This document shows positions 1 through 7,312 of a stretch of 64,000 nt of DNA, in pieces. The notes beneath the pieces were generated by a model, which was given only the letters and a program-made list of their open reading frames with translations, made no database searches and had not been told where the DNA came from. The translations under genes were made by a program, and so were the position numbers. Origin of the DNA: Lachnospiraceae bacterium (GTDB taxonomy: Bacteria > Bacillota > Clostridia > Lachnospirales > Lachnospiraceae); NCBI GenBank assembly GCA_017518735.1, contig JAFWTY010000028.1:1-64000 (forward strand). The letters run 5' to 3'. The first letter of the stretch is position 1, and every line of letters starts with the position of its first letter.

Positions 1-488
1 GTATTATGTTGATATATATTTCTAGGGCCACGAAAAAAACCCATCAACATATGCATTATTCCATCTTGTTCATTTATTTCCGATTCATTTGATAAATCAT
101 TTATCGCTATCAATGGAGCCTGAGTAATAGCTAGTGTTTCTTTATCATATTTAAATGAAAAAGCTCTCGATACAAGTTCACTACCATGCAACCCTATAAT
201 TCCTGATTCATTTTTTATCGCATTTTCTAGAACAACAAAACAGTCTCGACAAGCAGATTCATATTCGGATTTTAGAATTAGATTTCTAGCATGATTTAGT
301 TTTTTGTTTAAATCATAGACTTTGAAAATATCCAATATATATTGTCGATAATTTGGCATCATGTTGCCACAATAAGGACAAAATCTTGGAAATCGGTAAT
401 CGTATGTGTACATACCGTTTTTGTGCTTTATCGGAGACTTATATACTCTGATTGTCTTATAACAATTGACACATTTTAATCTTTTCAT
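1..488 (-). CDS. Zinc-ribbon HEPN-domain protein, Ymh/TIGR02391-like (3' end beyond window)
   Basis: Reading leftward from an ATG at 488, 162 codons are open to the window edge, so the C-terminus is missing. A second in-frame ATG at 497 is possible, but a GGGA element sits about 8 bases before 488. The N-terminus has two Cys pairs (CVNC near residues 6-9 and CPYC near residues 36-39) that can form a zinc ribbon. The visible end carries the string RNIYQH, which matches the R-x4-H signature of HEPN ribonuclease-like domains, preceded by a GFFRGP turn typical of the TIGR02391/Ymh group. That family is often found beside type I restriction genes. It lies 88 bp downstream of another HEPN-like gene and is probably the fourth gene of the Fic-hsdM operon. 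Composition is clearly AT-rich compared with the core genes. RNase activity is inferred only. Confidence 0.65.
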   Translation of the reverse strand, partial: MKRLKCVNCYKTIRVYKSPIKHKNGMYTYDYRFPRFCPYCGNMMPNYRQYILDIFKVYDLNKKLNHARNLILKSEYESACRDCFVVLENAIKNESGIIGLHGSELVSRAFSFKYDKETLAITQAPLIAINDLSNESEINEQDGIMHMLMGFFRGPRNIYQHN

Positions 489-576
489 TTTTTTCATTCC
501 CAGCTTTTTCAATAATACTCTTCCCTGCAAATCTCAATCTTTCCTTACTACTATAAAATTACATTGCATCATAGCA

Positions 577-1137
577 TTACTTCTTTTTCTTTCGAAACTT
601 CTCAATGTTTATTCTTTTACATCTCTCACGATTCTCTCTAAACATTTCTTCTATCTCGTCATCTGTCTTTTCCGTATCATCGCAACGTTCAAGCGAAACA
701 TTATAATGCGAAAACATTGTCCATATTGCTGCGTTTGCAAATGCAGATAAAAATCTTGTATCGAACGCAGGCACTGGTTTATCTTCAAATGCATAACGCC
801 AATCAACAAAAGCGTTCGAAATAAGTATTAACTCCTCCACAAACTTTTTTGCTTCTTTATACTCTGGCGCTTTTTGTATCAAATGCCCCAATAATTCGTT
901 TCGAAAAGAATCGGGGAGTAATTCAAAAAGCGACAGCAAATTGTGTTCATTATCATATTTTATCTTATTTTTAGCCAATATAGCCTTCAAGGTAAGTTCG
1001 CAAGAAAAAGCTCCGTTGACAATCGTTGGTATATACAGTAATAAATCATCCTCGGCCTGTCTGCCGATTTGCTCTAATGCTATATATGCGTTATAAAAAG
1101 ATTTTGCCTGATATACCAAATGATTTTCTCGTACCAT
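577..1137 (-). CDS. HEPN-like protein of unknown function next to hsdM
   Basis: This encodes a 186-residue, mostly alpha-helical, soluble protein. Residues near 40-75 (a short CELTLKAIL helix followed by a HNLLSLFELLP segment) resemble the core of HEPN-type proteins that act as toxins or nucleotidyltransferase partners. A later WRYAFE segment is also typical of this group. I see no clean R-x4-6-H catalytic motif, so it may be a non-catalytic or divergent HEPN. The C-terminus is very basic (ends in a run of Lys/Arg), which suggests nucleic-acid contact. The start is supported by GAGGGA about 5 bases upstream. It begins 16 bp after the hsdM stop and is therefore very probably in the same transcript. 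Family assignment is by pattern only. Confidence 0.6.
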   Translation of the reverse strand: MVRENHLVYQAKSFYNAYIALEQIGRQAEDDLLLYIPTIVNGAFSCELTLKAILAKNKIKYDNEHNLLSLFELLPDSFRNELLGHLIQKAPEYKEAKKFVEELILISNAFVDWRYAFEDKPVPAFDTRFLSAFANAAIWTMFSHYNVSLERCDDTEKTDDEIEEMFRENRERCKRINIEKFRKKKK

Positions 1138-1153
1138 AGTATCCCTCGCTCGC

Positions 1154-2653
1154 TCATACGCTCAGCAGTTTCTCCAGTTCATCCATCTCCACCGCTATCT
1201 GCTTCTCAATTTCTCTGATATTTGCCATAATCTCTGATGTTGGCGGATATTCTACCGCCACATATTCAACCTCTTTATATTTGTTGATTGAAAGATCATA
1301 GTCGTTATCGGCAATTTCTTTCTTGGAAACCATAAAAGACTTGTCCGTACGTTTTCTGTCTTTTTCAGCTTCAATATTTTTGAAGCGGCTGATGATATCA
1401 GGGATATCGTTATCCTTGATTTCAGTACGTTTGTCGTCAAGGCTGAAACCATCAGCAGTCATATCATAAAACCAGACATCATCTGTTCCTCCGTGACCGG
1501 TCTTGGTAAAGATAAGTATTGCGGTAGATACTCCGGCATAAGGCTTAAACACACCGGATGGCATGGAAATTACCGCTTCAAGTCGCTGATTTTCTACGAT
1601 TTCCTTTCTTATAGCCTTATGTGCATTGGAAGATCCAAAGAGCACTCCGTCCGGAACGATACAAGCGCATCTTCCTCCAGTCTTCAACATTCTCACAAAC
1701 AGCGCCAGGAATAAAAGTTCTGTCTTCTTGGTCTTACATACCTTCTGAAGATCTGTTGATATAGTATCCGCATCTAGGTTACCCTTAAAAGGCGGATTTG
1801 CCAGAATAAGTGAATACATATCCTTATCAGGGTTTTGATCAGATAAGCTGTCGCGATACTCGATAAACGGATTCTCCACACCGTGGGTCATCATATTCAT
1901 GGCTCCGATACGGAGCATGGTTCTGTCCATGTCATATCCGTGGAACATGTCATTCATGAAATGATTTCTGTTTTGTTTATCAAGAAGAACTTCCTTCTTA
2001 TATTTTTCTCTTAAGTAGTCTCCGCTGGTAACAAGGAATCCGGAAGTTCCGCAGGCAGGATCACAGATAAAGTCTGTCGGCTTCGGATCCATCATCTCCA
2101 CTATCATACGGATGATATGTCTCGGGGTTCTAAACTGCCCGTTAACACCGGACTGAGCAATCTTCGAAAGCAGATACTCATACACATCCCCTCGGATGTC
2201 TGTTTGATGGAGTTCTTCCATCATAGAATAGATTTCATCCATAGCATCCACAATCTTAGATAGCATCAATGGCGTATTTATCTTAAAGATTGCATCATCC
2301 ATATATTTGCTGTATGCAGAATTCTTATCGCCATGGAGATTCTTTATAAAAGGGAATACCCATTCCTGAACGACAGAATACATTCTCTGTGCCGGGAAAT
2401 CATGGAAAGTAGACCACTTAAGCTGATTACCATCCACCGTGCGATCTCCGATTTCAACCTCTTCTGCAAAAATGCTTTTGTAAGGAAGTCCAAGCATAGC
2501 AGCTTCTTTTGCGCGAAGGTTGTCTGTATCATCCAGATCCTTTATAAACATGAGGTATGTCATCTGCTCAATGACATCAAGTGGGTTCGTAATGCCACCA
2601 TTCCAAAATATCTCCCAAAGACTGTCTATTTTGTTCTTAAGTTCTCCGGTCAT
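1154..2653 (-). CDS. hsdM: Type I restriction-modification DNA methylase subunit (HsdM)
   Basis: This is an N6-adenine DNA methyltransferase of the type I class. The 499-residue length is normal for HsdM. An N-terminal helical HsdM_N domain spans about residues 5-140. The SAM-binding motif DPACGTSG is at about 198-205 and the catalytic NPPF motif is at about 286-289. GGAG stands 7 bases before the ATG. It starts 12 bp after the Fic gene and ends 16 bp before a HEPN-like gene, so the locus reads Fic, hsdM, HEPN, HEPN. A specificity subunit (HsdS) and a restriction/translocase subunit (HsdR) are not in the window; they may lie beyond the left edge or be absent. Without HsdS the enzyme would lack target recognition, so the full system cannot be judged here. 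Confidence 0.93.
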   Translation of the reverse strand: MTGELKNKIDSLWEIFWNGGITNPLDVIEQMTYLMFIKDLDDTDNLRAKEAAMLGLPYKSIFAEEVEIGDRTVDGNQLKWSTFHDFPAQRMYSVVQEWVFPFIKNLHGDKNSAYSKYMDDAIFKINTPLMLSKIVDAMDEIYSMMEELHQTDIRGDVYEYLLSKIAQSGVNGQFRTPRHIIRMIVEMMDPKPTDFICDPACGTSGFLVTSGDYLREKYKKEVLLDKQNRNHFMNDMFHGYDMDRTMLRIGAMNMMTHGVENPFIEYRDSLSDQNPDKDMYSLILANPPFKGNLDADTISTDLQKVCKTKKTELLFLALFVRMLKTGGRCACIVPDGVLFGSSNAHKAIRKEIVENQRLEAVISMPSGVFKPYAGVSTAILIFTKTGHGGTDDVWFYDMTADGFSLDDKRTEIKDNDIPDIISRFKNIEAEKDRKRTDKSFMVSKKEIADNDYDLSINKYKEVEYVAVEYPPTSEIMANIREIEKQIAVEMDELEKLLSV

Positions 2654-2665
2654 TATCGATCTCCT

Positions 2666-3724
2666 TTATTCCTTATCTCTGTTCCAAACGTATTTTGTAT
2701 ATCTTCCGCCACCTATTTTTATAATACTTTCCGATGACAGAAGTTCCGACAATGCCCTTTCTACCGTTATGCGGCTGATGTCGGGGCATTTCTCCATAAT
2801 CTGTGACTTTGTAATCTCACCATAGGTACTTTTAATCAGTTCAGCAACCCGCTCCGGCTTTGAAAGTCCACTGTTGATTAATGTCTCTACCCTTTCAGAA
2901 AAATCTCTATATGCCGCAACCACAACACCGAGCATATATTGTACAAACGGAACGTAATTATTCGTTTCTTCATGCCAATTAAGGGAGCTTTCCTGCAGGC
3001 ACTCATAATATGAACTCTTTGTCTTTTCTATCAGATGCTCAATACTGATATACTTTCCTACGATGTATCCGGCTCTGTATAGCATCAGCAGTGTAAGTAA
3101 CCTGCTCATTCTTCCGTTGCCGTCATTAAACGGATGGATACATAAGAAATCCAGTATGAACATCGGTATCAGAAGAAGCGGATCTATTGTCCCGGTTCCG
3201 AGAGCTTTGTCAAATTCATTACAAAGATTCTCGATTGCCTCAGGCGTTTCCCATGCAGGAACCGGTCTGAATCTTACAAATTTGTTGCCCTGTTCATCCT
3301 CTTCCTCAATGATGTTATCCGCTGCTTTATACTTTCCACCGATATCATAACCTTCAAACTTATATAAATCCCTGTGAAGCTGAAGGATCATATTCGGTCT
3401 TATCGAGATGTAATCATGACTCTCATGGATTGTATTAAGTACATCCCTGTATCCGGCAATCTCTCGCTCGTTTCTCGTCTTAGGCGTAGTCTTATCTTTA
3501 ACTAGCGCTTTCAGTCTCGCATCAGAAGTATAGATACCCTCAATCTTATTGGATGCTTCGGTACTCTGAATCTTCGCAATCTCAACAAGTTGGTTCAATG
3601 TATCTGCCTTTGCTTCTATGAAAAGTAACTGCTTGCCTTTGTATTCATGGATTTGCGTAAGCAGTGCCACTATTTCCGGCGTCAGTAGTTTTTCCCATTT
3701 TTTACTGTAATCAAAATTTCTCAT
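2666..3724 (-). CDS. Fic-domain protein (putative AMPylase) with C-terminal winged helix
   Basis: Fic proteins usually transfer AMP from ATP to a hydroxyl side chain of a target protein. The signature HPFNDGNGRMSR (about residues 197-208) is complete, including the catalytic His and the phosphate-binding GNGR. An N-terminal S-x3-E-G element (about residues 58-63) matches the inhibitory helix motif of class II Fic proteins, so the enzyme is probably self-inhibited. The last 70 residues look like a winged helix, as in many Fic/DOC-type regulators. I place the start at the ATG at 3724 because GAGG lies 8 bases upstream; an in-frame TTG at 3742 lacks a site. It is the first gene of the leftward operon with hsdM and HEPN genes. 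The target is unknown; the modification system is a plausible partner but this is inference. Confidence 0.9.
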   Translation of the reverse strand: MRNFDYSKKWEKLLTPEIVALLTQIHEYKGKQLLFIEAKADTLNQLVEIAKIQSTEASNKIEGIYTSDARLKALVKDKTTPKTRNEREIAGYRDVLNTIHESHDYISIRPNMILQLHRDLYKFEGYDIGGKYKAADNIIEEEDEQGNKFVRFRPVPAWETPEAIENLCNEFDKALGTGTIDPLLLIPMFILDFLCIHPFNDGNGRMSRLLTLLMLYRAGYIVGKYISIEHLIEKTKSSYYECLQESSLNWHEETNNYVPFVQYMLGVVVAAYRDFSERVETLINSGLSKPERVAELIKSTYGEITKSQIMEKCPDISRITVERALSELLSSESIIKIGGGRYTKYVWNRDKE

Positions 3725-3932
3725 TTCAATATCCTCATTCAAACATCAATTTACTCATAAGCGGATATGATGATGCACTTAAATAATAACACTCATTATA
3801 CTCATTGTCAACGTTAATTGCATCAAATTTGCGAAAATGATGCAATTGAGCAATTGATGATGTAATTAAATAGTTTATCTATAAACTATTTAGGTCATAT
3901 TAGATTCCGAATTGATTGCTAAGGATCTTCAA

Positions 3933-3993
3933 TACGACATTGTTGTAATATAAACCGACATTTATACCGACATTTTTGCAATATAAACCGACA
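3933..3993. repeat. Tandem CCGACA-type repeats, possible transposon-end remnant
   Basis: The 14-base unit AATATAAACCGACA occurs at 3947-3960 and again at 3980-3993. A shorter ACCGACA copy lies at 3966-3972 and a degenerate TACGACA at 3933-3939. On the minus strand the units read TGTCGGT and begin with TGT, as do the ends of several transposon families. Multiple short repeats at an end are a known trait of IS21-family and Mu-like elements. No transposase gene is present, so this is at most a remnant; it could also be a regulator-binding array for the Fic operon. Confidence 0.5.
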
Positions 3994-4081
3994 CTTTTGT
4001 TTTTACTTCGCATCATATCTGTTCTCTTTTTGCTACTTTATTTACCACTTTATTCGCTACCTTAATTGCTACTCATCCATA

Positions 4082-4111
4082 GAAAAAGGCACCCTGCATC
4101 ACACAGAGTGC
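4082..4111 (-). terminator. Rho-independent terminator in the junction region
   Basis: On the minus strand an 8-bp stem (GCACTCTG paired with CAGGGTGC, one mismatch) with a 7-base loop is followed by CTTTTT. It could end transcripts coming from the D-lactate-dehydrogenase-type gene, whose stop is about 300 bp to the right, and so insulate the Fic operon from it. Confidence 0.6.
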
Positions 4112-4412
4112 TCTCATCAATTATCGGGTAGTCCACCTTCAAAAGGTGTAAACGGGGTGTAAATCCGTTTGATAAATCTTCAAAATGCCGTATTTTCAAG
4201 GTTTACTGCTTTACTGAAATCTCTTGCCCCAACAGACGAACAAAACTCTAACCATATCTAAAACTCCTGTATTTTCAGCACTCTTCAAATAATTTATACC
4301 TCTTTACTTGGCATATAATACGCATAATATGGCATATTATTTCCACCAAAAGGTATAAAATTAGGTAGAATTTGAAAAAATCTGTTGTTCTTTGATTATG
4401 CGCACATTACAT

Positions 4413-5447
4413 CTAAAAGCACTTCTTTGCATGTTCCTGCGTACAGTTTCCAACCTCGGGACACTTGTAGCAGACTTCGTTTTTGCTGTATTCATTGGCA
4501 AAGAATTCTTTGACGTTTTCCAAGGTGGTATCCGCAATATTGGATAAAGCTTCCTCGGTAAGGAAGGCCTGGTGCGAAGTAACGATAACATTCGGCATGG
4601 AGATTAAGCGTGCAAGCACATCGTCATCCACGATATGGTTGGAATAATCATGGAAGAATACGTTGGATTCTTCTTCGTAAACGTCTAAGCAGGCAGCGCC
4701 GACTTTTCTTTGTTTGATGCCCTCTACCAAAGCTTCCGCATCGATCAAAGCACCACGGGAAGTGTTGATTAAAACCACACCCTTTTTCATCTTTGCAATG
4801 CTTGCTCCGTTCACCATATGGCGGTTTTCATCGGTTAACGGACAATGGAAGGAAATGATATCGCTTCTCTCCCACAGTTCATCCAAAGAGACATATTCAA
4901 TTCCGGAGCCCTCTGCAGGGAACTTGTCGTATGCAATAACATGCATTCCGAAACCTTTGCAGATATCGATGAAGATTCTGCCGATTTTACCGGTTCCGAC
5001 CACACCGACCGTCTTTCCGTGCAGGTCAAATCCCGTCAGTCCGTTTAAGCTGAAATTGAAGTCCTTGGTGCGGATATATGCTTTATGAATTCTTCGGATG
5101 GATGTCAGCAAAAGTGCCATGGCGTGCTCTGCCACCGCATAGGGAGAATACGCGGGAACTCTGACGATGTGGATCTTCTTGTACGCATAGGCGATGTCCA
5201 CGTTGTTGTATCCCGCACAACGTAAGGCAATCAGTTTTACGCCCATCTCCACGAGCGCATCGATAACCGTCCGGTTAATGTCGTCATTTACGAATACACA
5301 GACCACGTCATACCCCTGCGCAAGTTTGCAGGTAGCTTCGGTCAGCCTGGTTTCAAAGTAGTTTATCTCAAATTCTTCATTTTCATTGGATTTGATAAAA
5401 GAATTCTTATCGTAATCCTTCGCATCAAAAAAAGCTATTTTAATCAT
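4413..5447 (-). CDS. D-2-hydroxyacid dehydrogenase (D-lactate dehydrogenase type) with Cys-rich tail
   Basis: The enzyme should reduce a 2-keto acid such as pyruvate to the D-hydroxyacid with NADH in the cytoplasm. The NAD-binding GTGKIG motif is at about residues 151-156. The catalytic triad is visible: Arg231 in NTSRG, the Glu of the DVYEEE segment near 258-260, and His292 in SHQAF. The 344-residue length is slightly longer than usual because of an extra C-terminal tail with four Cys (C-x2-C-x5-C-x7-C) that could bind metal; the tail is not part of the catalytic fold. The start overlaps the stop of the upstream kinase by four bases (ATGA), and GGAGG precedes it, so the two are translationally coupled. 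D-lactate dehydrogenase is the best guess; another hydroxyacid substrate is possible. Confidence 0.9.
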   Translation of the reverse strand: MIKIAFFDAKDYDKNSFIKSNENEEFEINYFETRLTEATCKLAQGYDVVCVFVNDDINRTVIDALVEMGVKLIALRCAGYNNVDIAYAYKKIHIVRVPAYSPYAVAEHAMALLLTSIRRIHKAYIRTKDFNFSLNGLTGFDLHGKTVGVVGTGKIGRIFIDICKGFGMHVIAYDKFPAEGSGIEYVSLDELWERSDIISFHCPLTDENRHMVNGASIAKMKKGVVLINTSRGALIDAEALVEGIKQRKVGAACLDVYEEESNVFFHDYSNHIVDDDVLARLISMPNVIVTSHQAFLTEEALSNIADTTLENVKEFFANEYSKNEVCYKCPEVGNCTQEHAKKCF

Positions 5448-5977
5448 ATTGATTCTTCCTCCAAAAACTTTTTCATAGTCATCTCGAAATCATCCTCTAT
5501 AAGCACCACCTTTTCACCGGCAGAACCGAAAGAATCCATGTACCATCTGTTCCACTGCTTCAGTTCATCCATCGTAAAATCCGCTTCGGTCAGCCTGGAT
5601 TCCACTTCGGATTCATGTCCGATGATTTCACTGAAATGATTCTCTATATATTCTTCCGTCATTGCAAGACAAATGAATTCGATGTTTTCCAAGTATTTTT
5701 CATCAAAGCTTTTCCGCCAGTCTGCCGGAACATAGCAACCTTCTATGATGTAATTCTGCTTGTTTTCTATCGCCGTTTTAATCATCTCTCGGACAATCGG
5801 CCACATGTAATCCGTAAGCTCATCATCGTCTTCGGGTGTTAACGTCGTATATCCGCTGCGAATCAAACCCATCTTCAGATGGTCAAGCGAAAGATATGGA
5901 TAATTGTTTTTTTCAAGCAGCCTTTGCGCCAAAAATGTTTTGCCGACATGGGTTGCACCGGTAATCAGTATAATCAT
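5444..5977 (-). CDS. Small P-loop kinase/ATPase, function unknown
   Basis: The Walker A sequence GATHVGKT lies right after the first beta strand (MIILIT), as in adenylate-kinase-like and zeta-toxin-like small kinases. An LSLDHLKMGLI segment with an acidic residue and a YIIEGCYVP strand complete a nucleoside/small-molecule kinase fold of about 177 residues. The substrate cannot be read from the sequence. I chose the internal ATG at 5977 because the family starts directly with the Walker A strand. A GTG at 6025 would add 16 residues, but neither start has a strong ribosome site. It is coupled by a 4-bp overlap to the D-2-hydroxyacid dehydrogenase. From 5978 to 6125 I see no further gene. Confidence 0.72.
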   Translation of the reverse strand: MIILITGATHVGKTFLAQRLLEKNNYPYLSLDHLKMGLIRSGYTTLTPEDDDELTDYMWPIVREMIKTAIENKQNYIIEGCYVPADWRKSFDEKYLENIEFICLAMTEEYIENHFSEIIGHESEVESRLTEADFTMDELKQWNRWYMDSFGSAGEKVVLIEDDFEMTMKKFLEEESI

Positions 5978-6125
5978 CTTTTTTCGTATAATGGCTTGTC
6001 TGGTCTTTTCCTTTTTTCCAATCACGCTGTAAATTCAATGTATCATTTCGGTGAACTGTTGCCCCGACTTTTCTGCCCTCTTAGTTGAGTAGCCGAAACA
6101 GTACCTTCGTCTGTCTTATTATCTA

Positions 6126-7115
6126 TTATAACACCGACGGCAAAACCGTCTTTTCGATAAACTCCACGCGGTCAAAAATTCTCGGCTTAAACGTTCCCGT
6201 AATGCCCACTGCCACATTTATCTCTTTATTCGCATAGATGATGTTTCCGCTGTCTCCGATTGCCGCATAAACCTCTCTGTCCGGAAAGGGTTTATACCAA
6301 AGATACCCATACTCCATATTCCCGAACATCTTTCCGAGCTTTATATACGGTGTGGTCATCTCTTTGATCCACTCTGACGAAAGAATCTGTTTTCCGTCAT
6401 ATTTTCCGTCGTTTAAAACCATCTCTCCGATTCTTGCAAGATCCCTTCCGGATGCACAGAGACCCCAACCCGCTGTCACCGTATCCTGCGGATCCGAGTA
6501 CCACTCGTTCTTTCTCGGACCTTTGTTCATAAAAAAGTCAAACTGGTCTTCTTTGCTGCAGGTACCGTGTATGAAGTGCTCCGGAATTCCCAGCGGGAGA
6601 AATAAATACTGGTTAGCAAAATCGATACATTTTTCCTCCGTCGCCCGCTCGATAATTCCCGCAAGAATCTGTATTCCGAGAGTGGAATACTTAAACTCTC
6701 CGGTAATACCCGCACGGCCTCCGAGGAAATCCAGCGCGGCCTTGGTCCAGTCCTCCGAGGTACAAACTTTCTTCCACGGTTCGGATTTACCCTTATACGG
6801 AGCCGTCATAGTAAGAAGATGCTTAATCGTAACATCGTAAATGGTTTTCTCGCCTCTCTTAACCTGATAGTCCGGAAAATAATCCATAACCTTCTCGTCA
6901 AGACTTTTGATTTTTCCCTGATCAACCGCAATCCCGGCAAGCAGCGCCATTACGCCCTTTGTCACGGAATTTACGTTGATGGCATCCTCCGTTTTAAAAC
7001 CTCTGAAGCAGTCCTCGTAAGCGGTCCCTCCATCCTTGATCACATAAATCTGAGCTATGTTGCTTTCGTTTCCCGTACTCTCCGAAACAAATCTGTGAAA
7101 CTGGTTTTTGTTCAT
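6126..7115 (-). CDS. Serine hydrolase of the class C beta-lactamase/penicillin-binding-protein family
   Basis: The S-x2-K catalytic tetrad is at residues 50-53 (SVTK), and the second motif Tyr is in a KYSTLG segment near residue 143. The 329-residue length fits stand-alone family members. No signal peptide or membrane segment is evident, so the protein is likely cytoplasmic and may be an esterase or peptidase rather than a true beta-lactamase. GAGGA lies 7 bases before the ATG. It stands alone, about 150 bp upstream of the kinase gene and about 200 bp after the trkA-like gene, and is therefore probably a separate transcript. Substrate unknown. Confidence 0.85.
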   Translation of the reverse strand: MNKNQFHRFVSESTGNESNIAQIYVIKDGGTAYEDCFRGFKTEDAINVNSVTKGVMALLAGIAVDQGKIKSLDEKVMDYFPDYQVKRGEKTIYDVTIKHLLTMTAPYKGKSEPWKKVCTSEDWTKAALDFLGGRAGITGEFKYSTLGIQILAGIIERATEEKCIDFANQYLFLPLGIPEHFIHGTCSKEDQFDFFMNKGPRKNEWYSDPQDTVTAGWGLCASGRDLARIGEMVLNDGKYDGKQILSSEWIKEMTTPYIKLGKMFGNMEYGYLWYKPFPDREVYAAIGDSGNIIYANKEINVAVGITGTFKPRIFDRVEFIEKTVLPSVL

Positions 7116-7201
7116 TATTATCCTCTTCTTTCTTTATGATTCGGACGTCCTATAATAAGGCTAATTTAATTTAAAATTGTTTTCAAGTATTATTTTACGT
7201 A

Positions 7202-7240
7202 ATAAAAAAGCTATGGATAGTTGACCCTTTCCATAGCTTC
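7202..7240 (-). terminator. Rho-independent terminator after trkA
   Basis: A 10-bp stem (AAGCTATGGA paired with TCCATAGCTT) is followed on the minus strand by TTTTTTATT. It lies 73 bp past the trkA stop and ends the antiporter-trkA transcript. Confidence 0.85.
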
Positions 7241-7312
7241 ATTTTTCAAGTTTTTTTCGTTTTTTCTTATTATCTTCCGTCAGCACATTCTCCTTAATGT
7301 CTGTTTTCACGA

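Larger units (their letters stand above)
3725..4412. other. 688-bp non-coding, AT-rich junction between the defence operon and core genes
   Basis: No reading frame of credible length lies here on either strand. It contains the Fic operon leader (about 3725-3900), a tandem array of CCGACA units (3933-3993), a repetitive tract at about 4027-4075, a minus-strand terminator (4082-4111), a short palindrome CACCTT-AAGGTG (about 4134-4147) with two nearby GGTGTAAA repeats, and AT-rich sequence to 4412. The mix of repeats and remnants suggests an old insertion boundary. This is inference. Confidence 0.6.

Noticed and set aside
3933..3993. Plasmid-type iterons or replication origin
   Set aside because: No replication protein or DnaA-type boxes are nearby; a transposon-end or operator reading is simpler.
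4027..4075. Short peptide frame reading VANKVVNKVAK on the minus strand
   Set aside because: Only 19 codons, with a stop directly before it and no start or ribosome site.
6126..7115. Antibiotic-resistance beta-lactamase
   Set aside because: The SxxK family is broad; no signal peptide and no KTG-like match was clear, so I kept the neutral term serine hydrolase.
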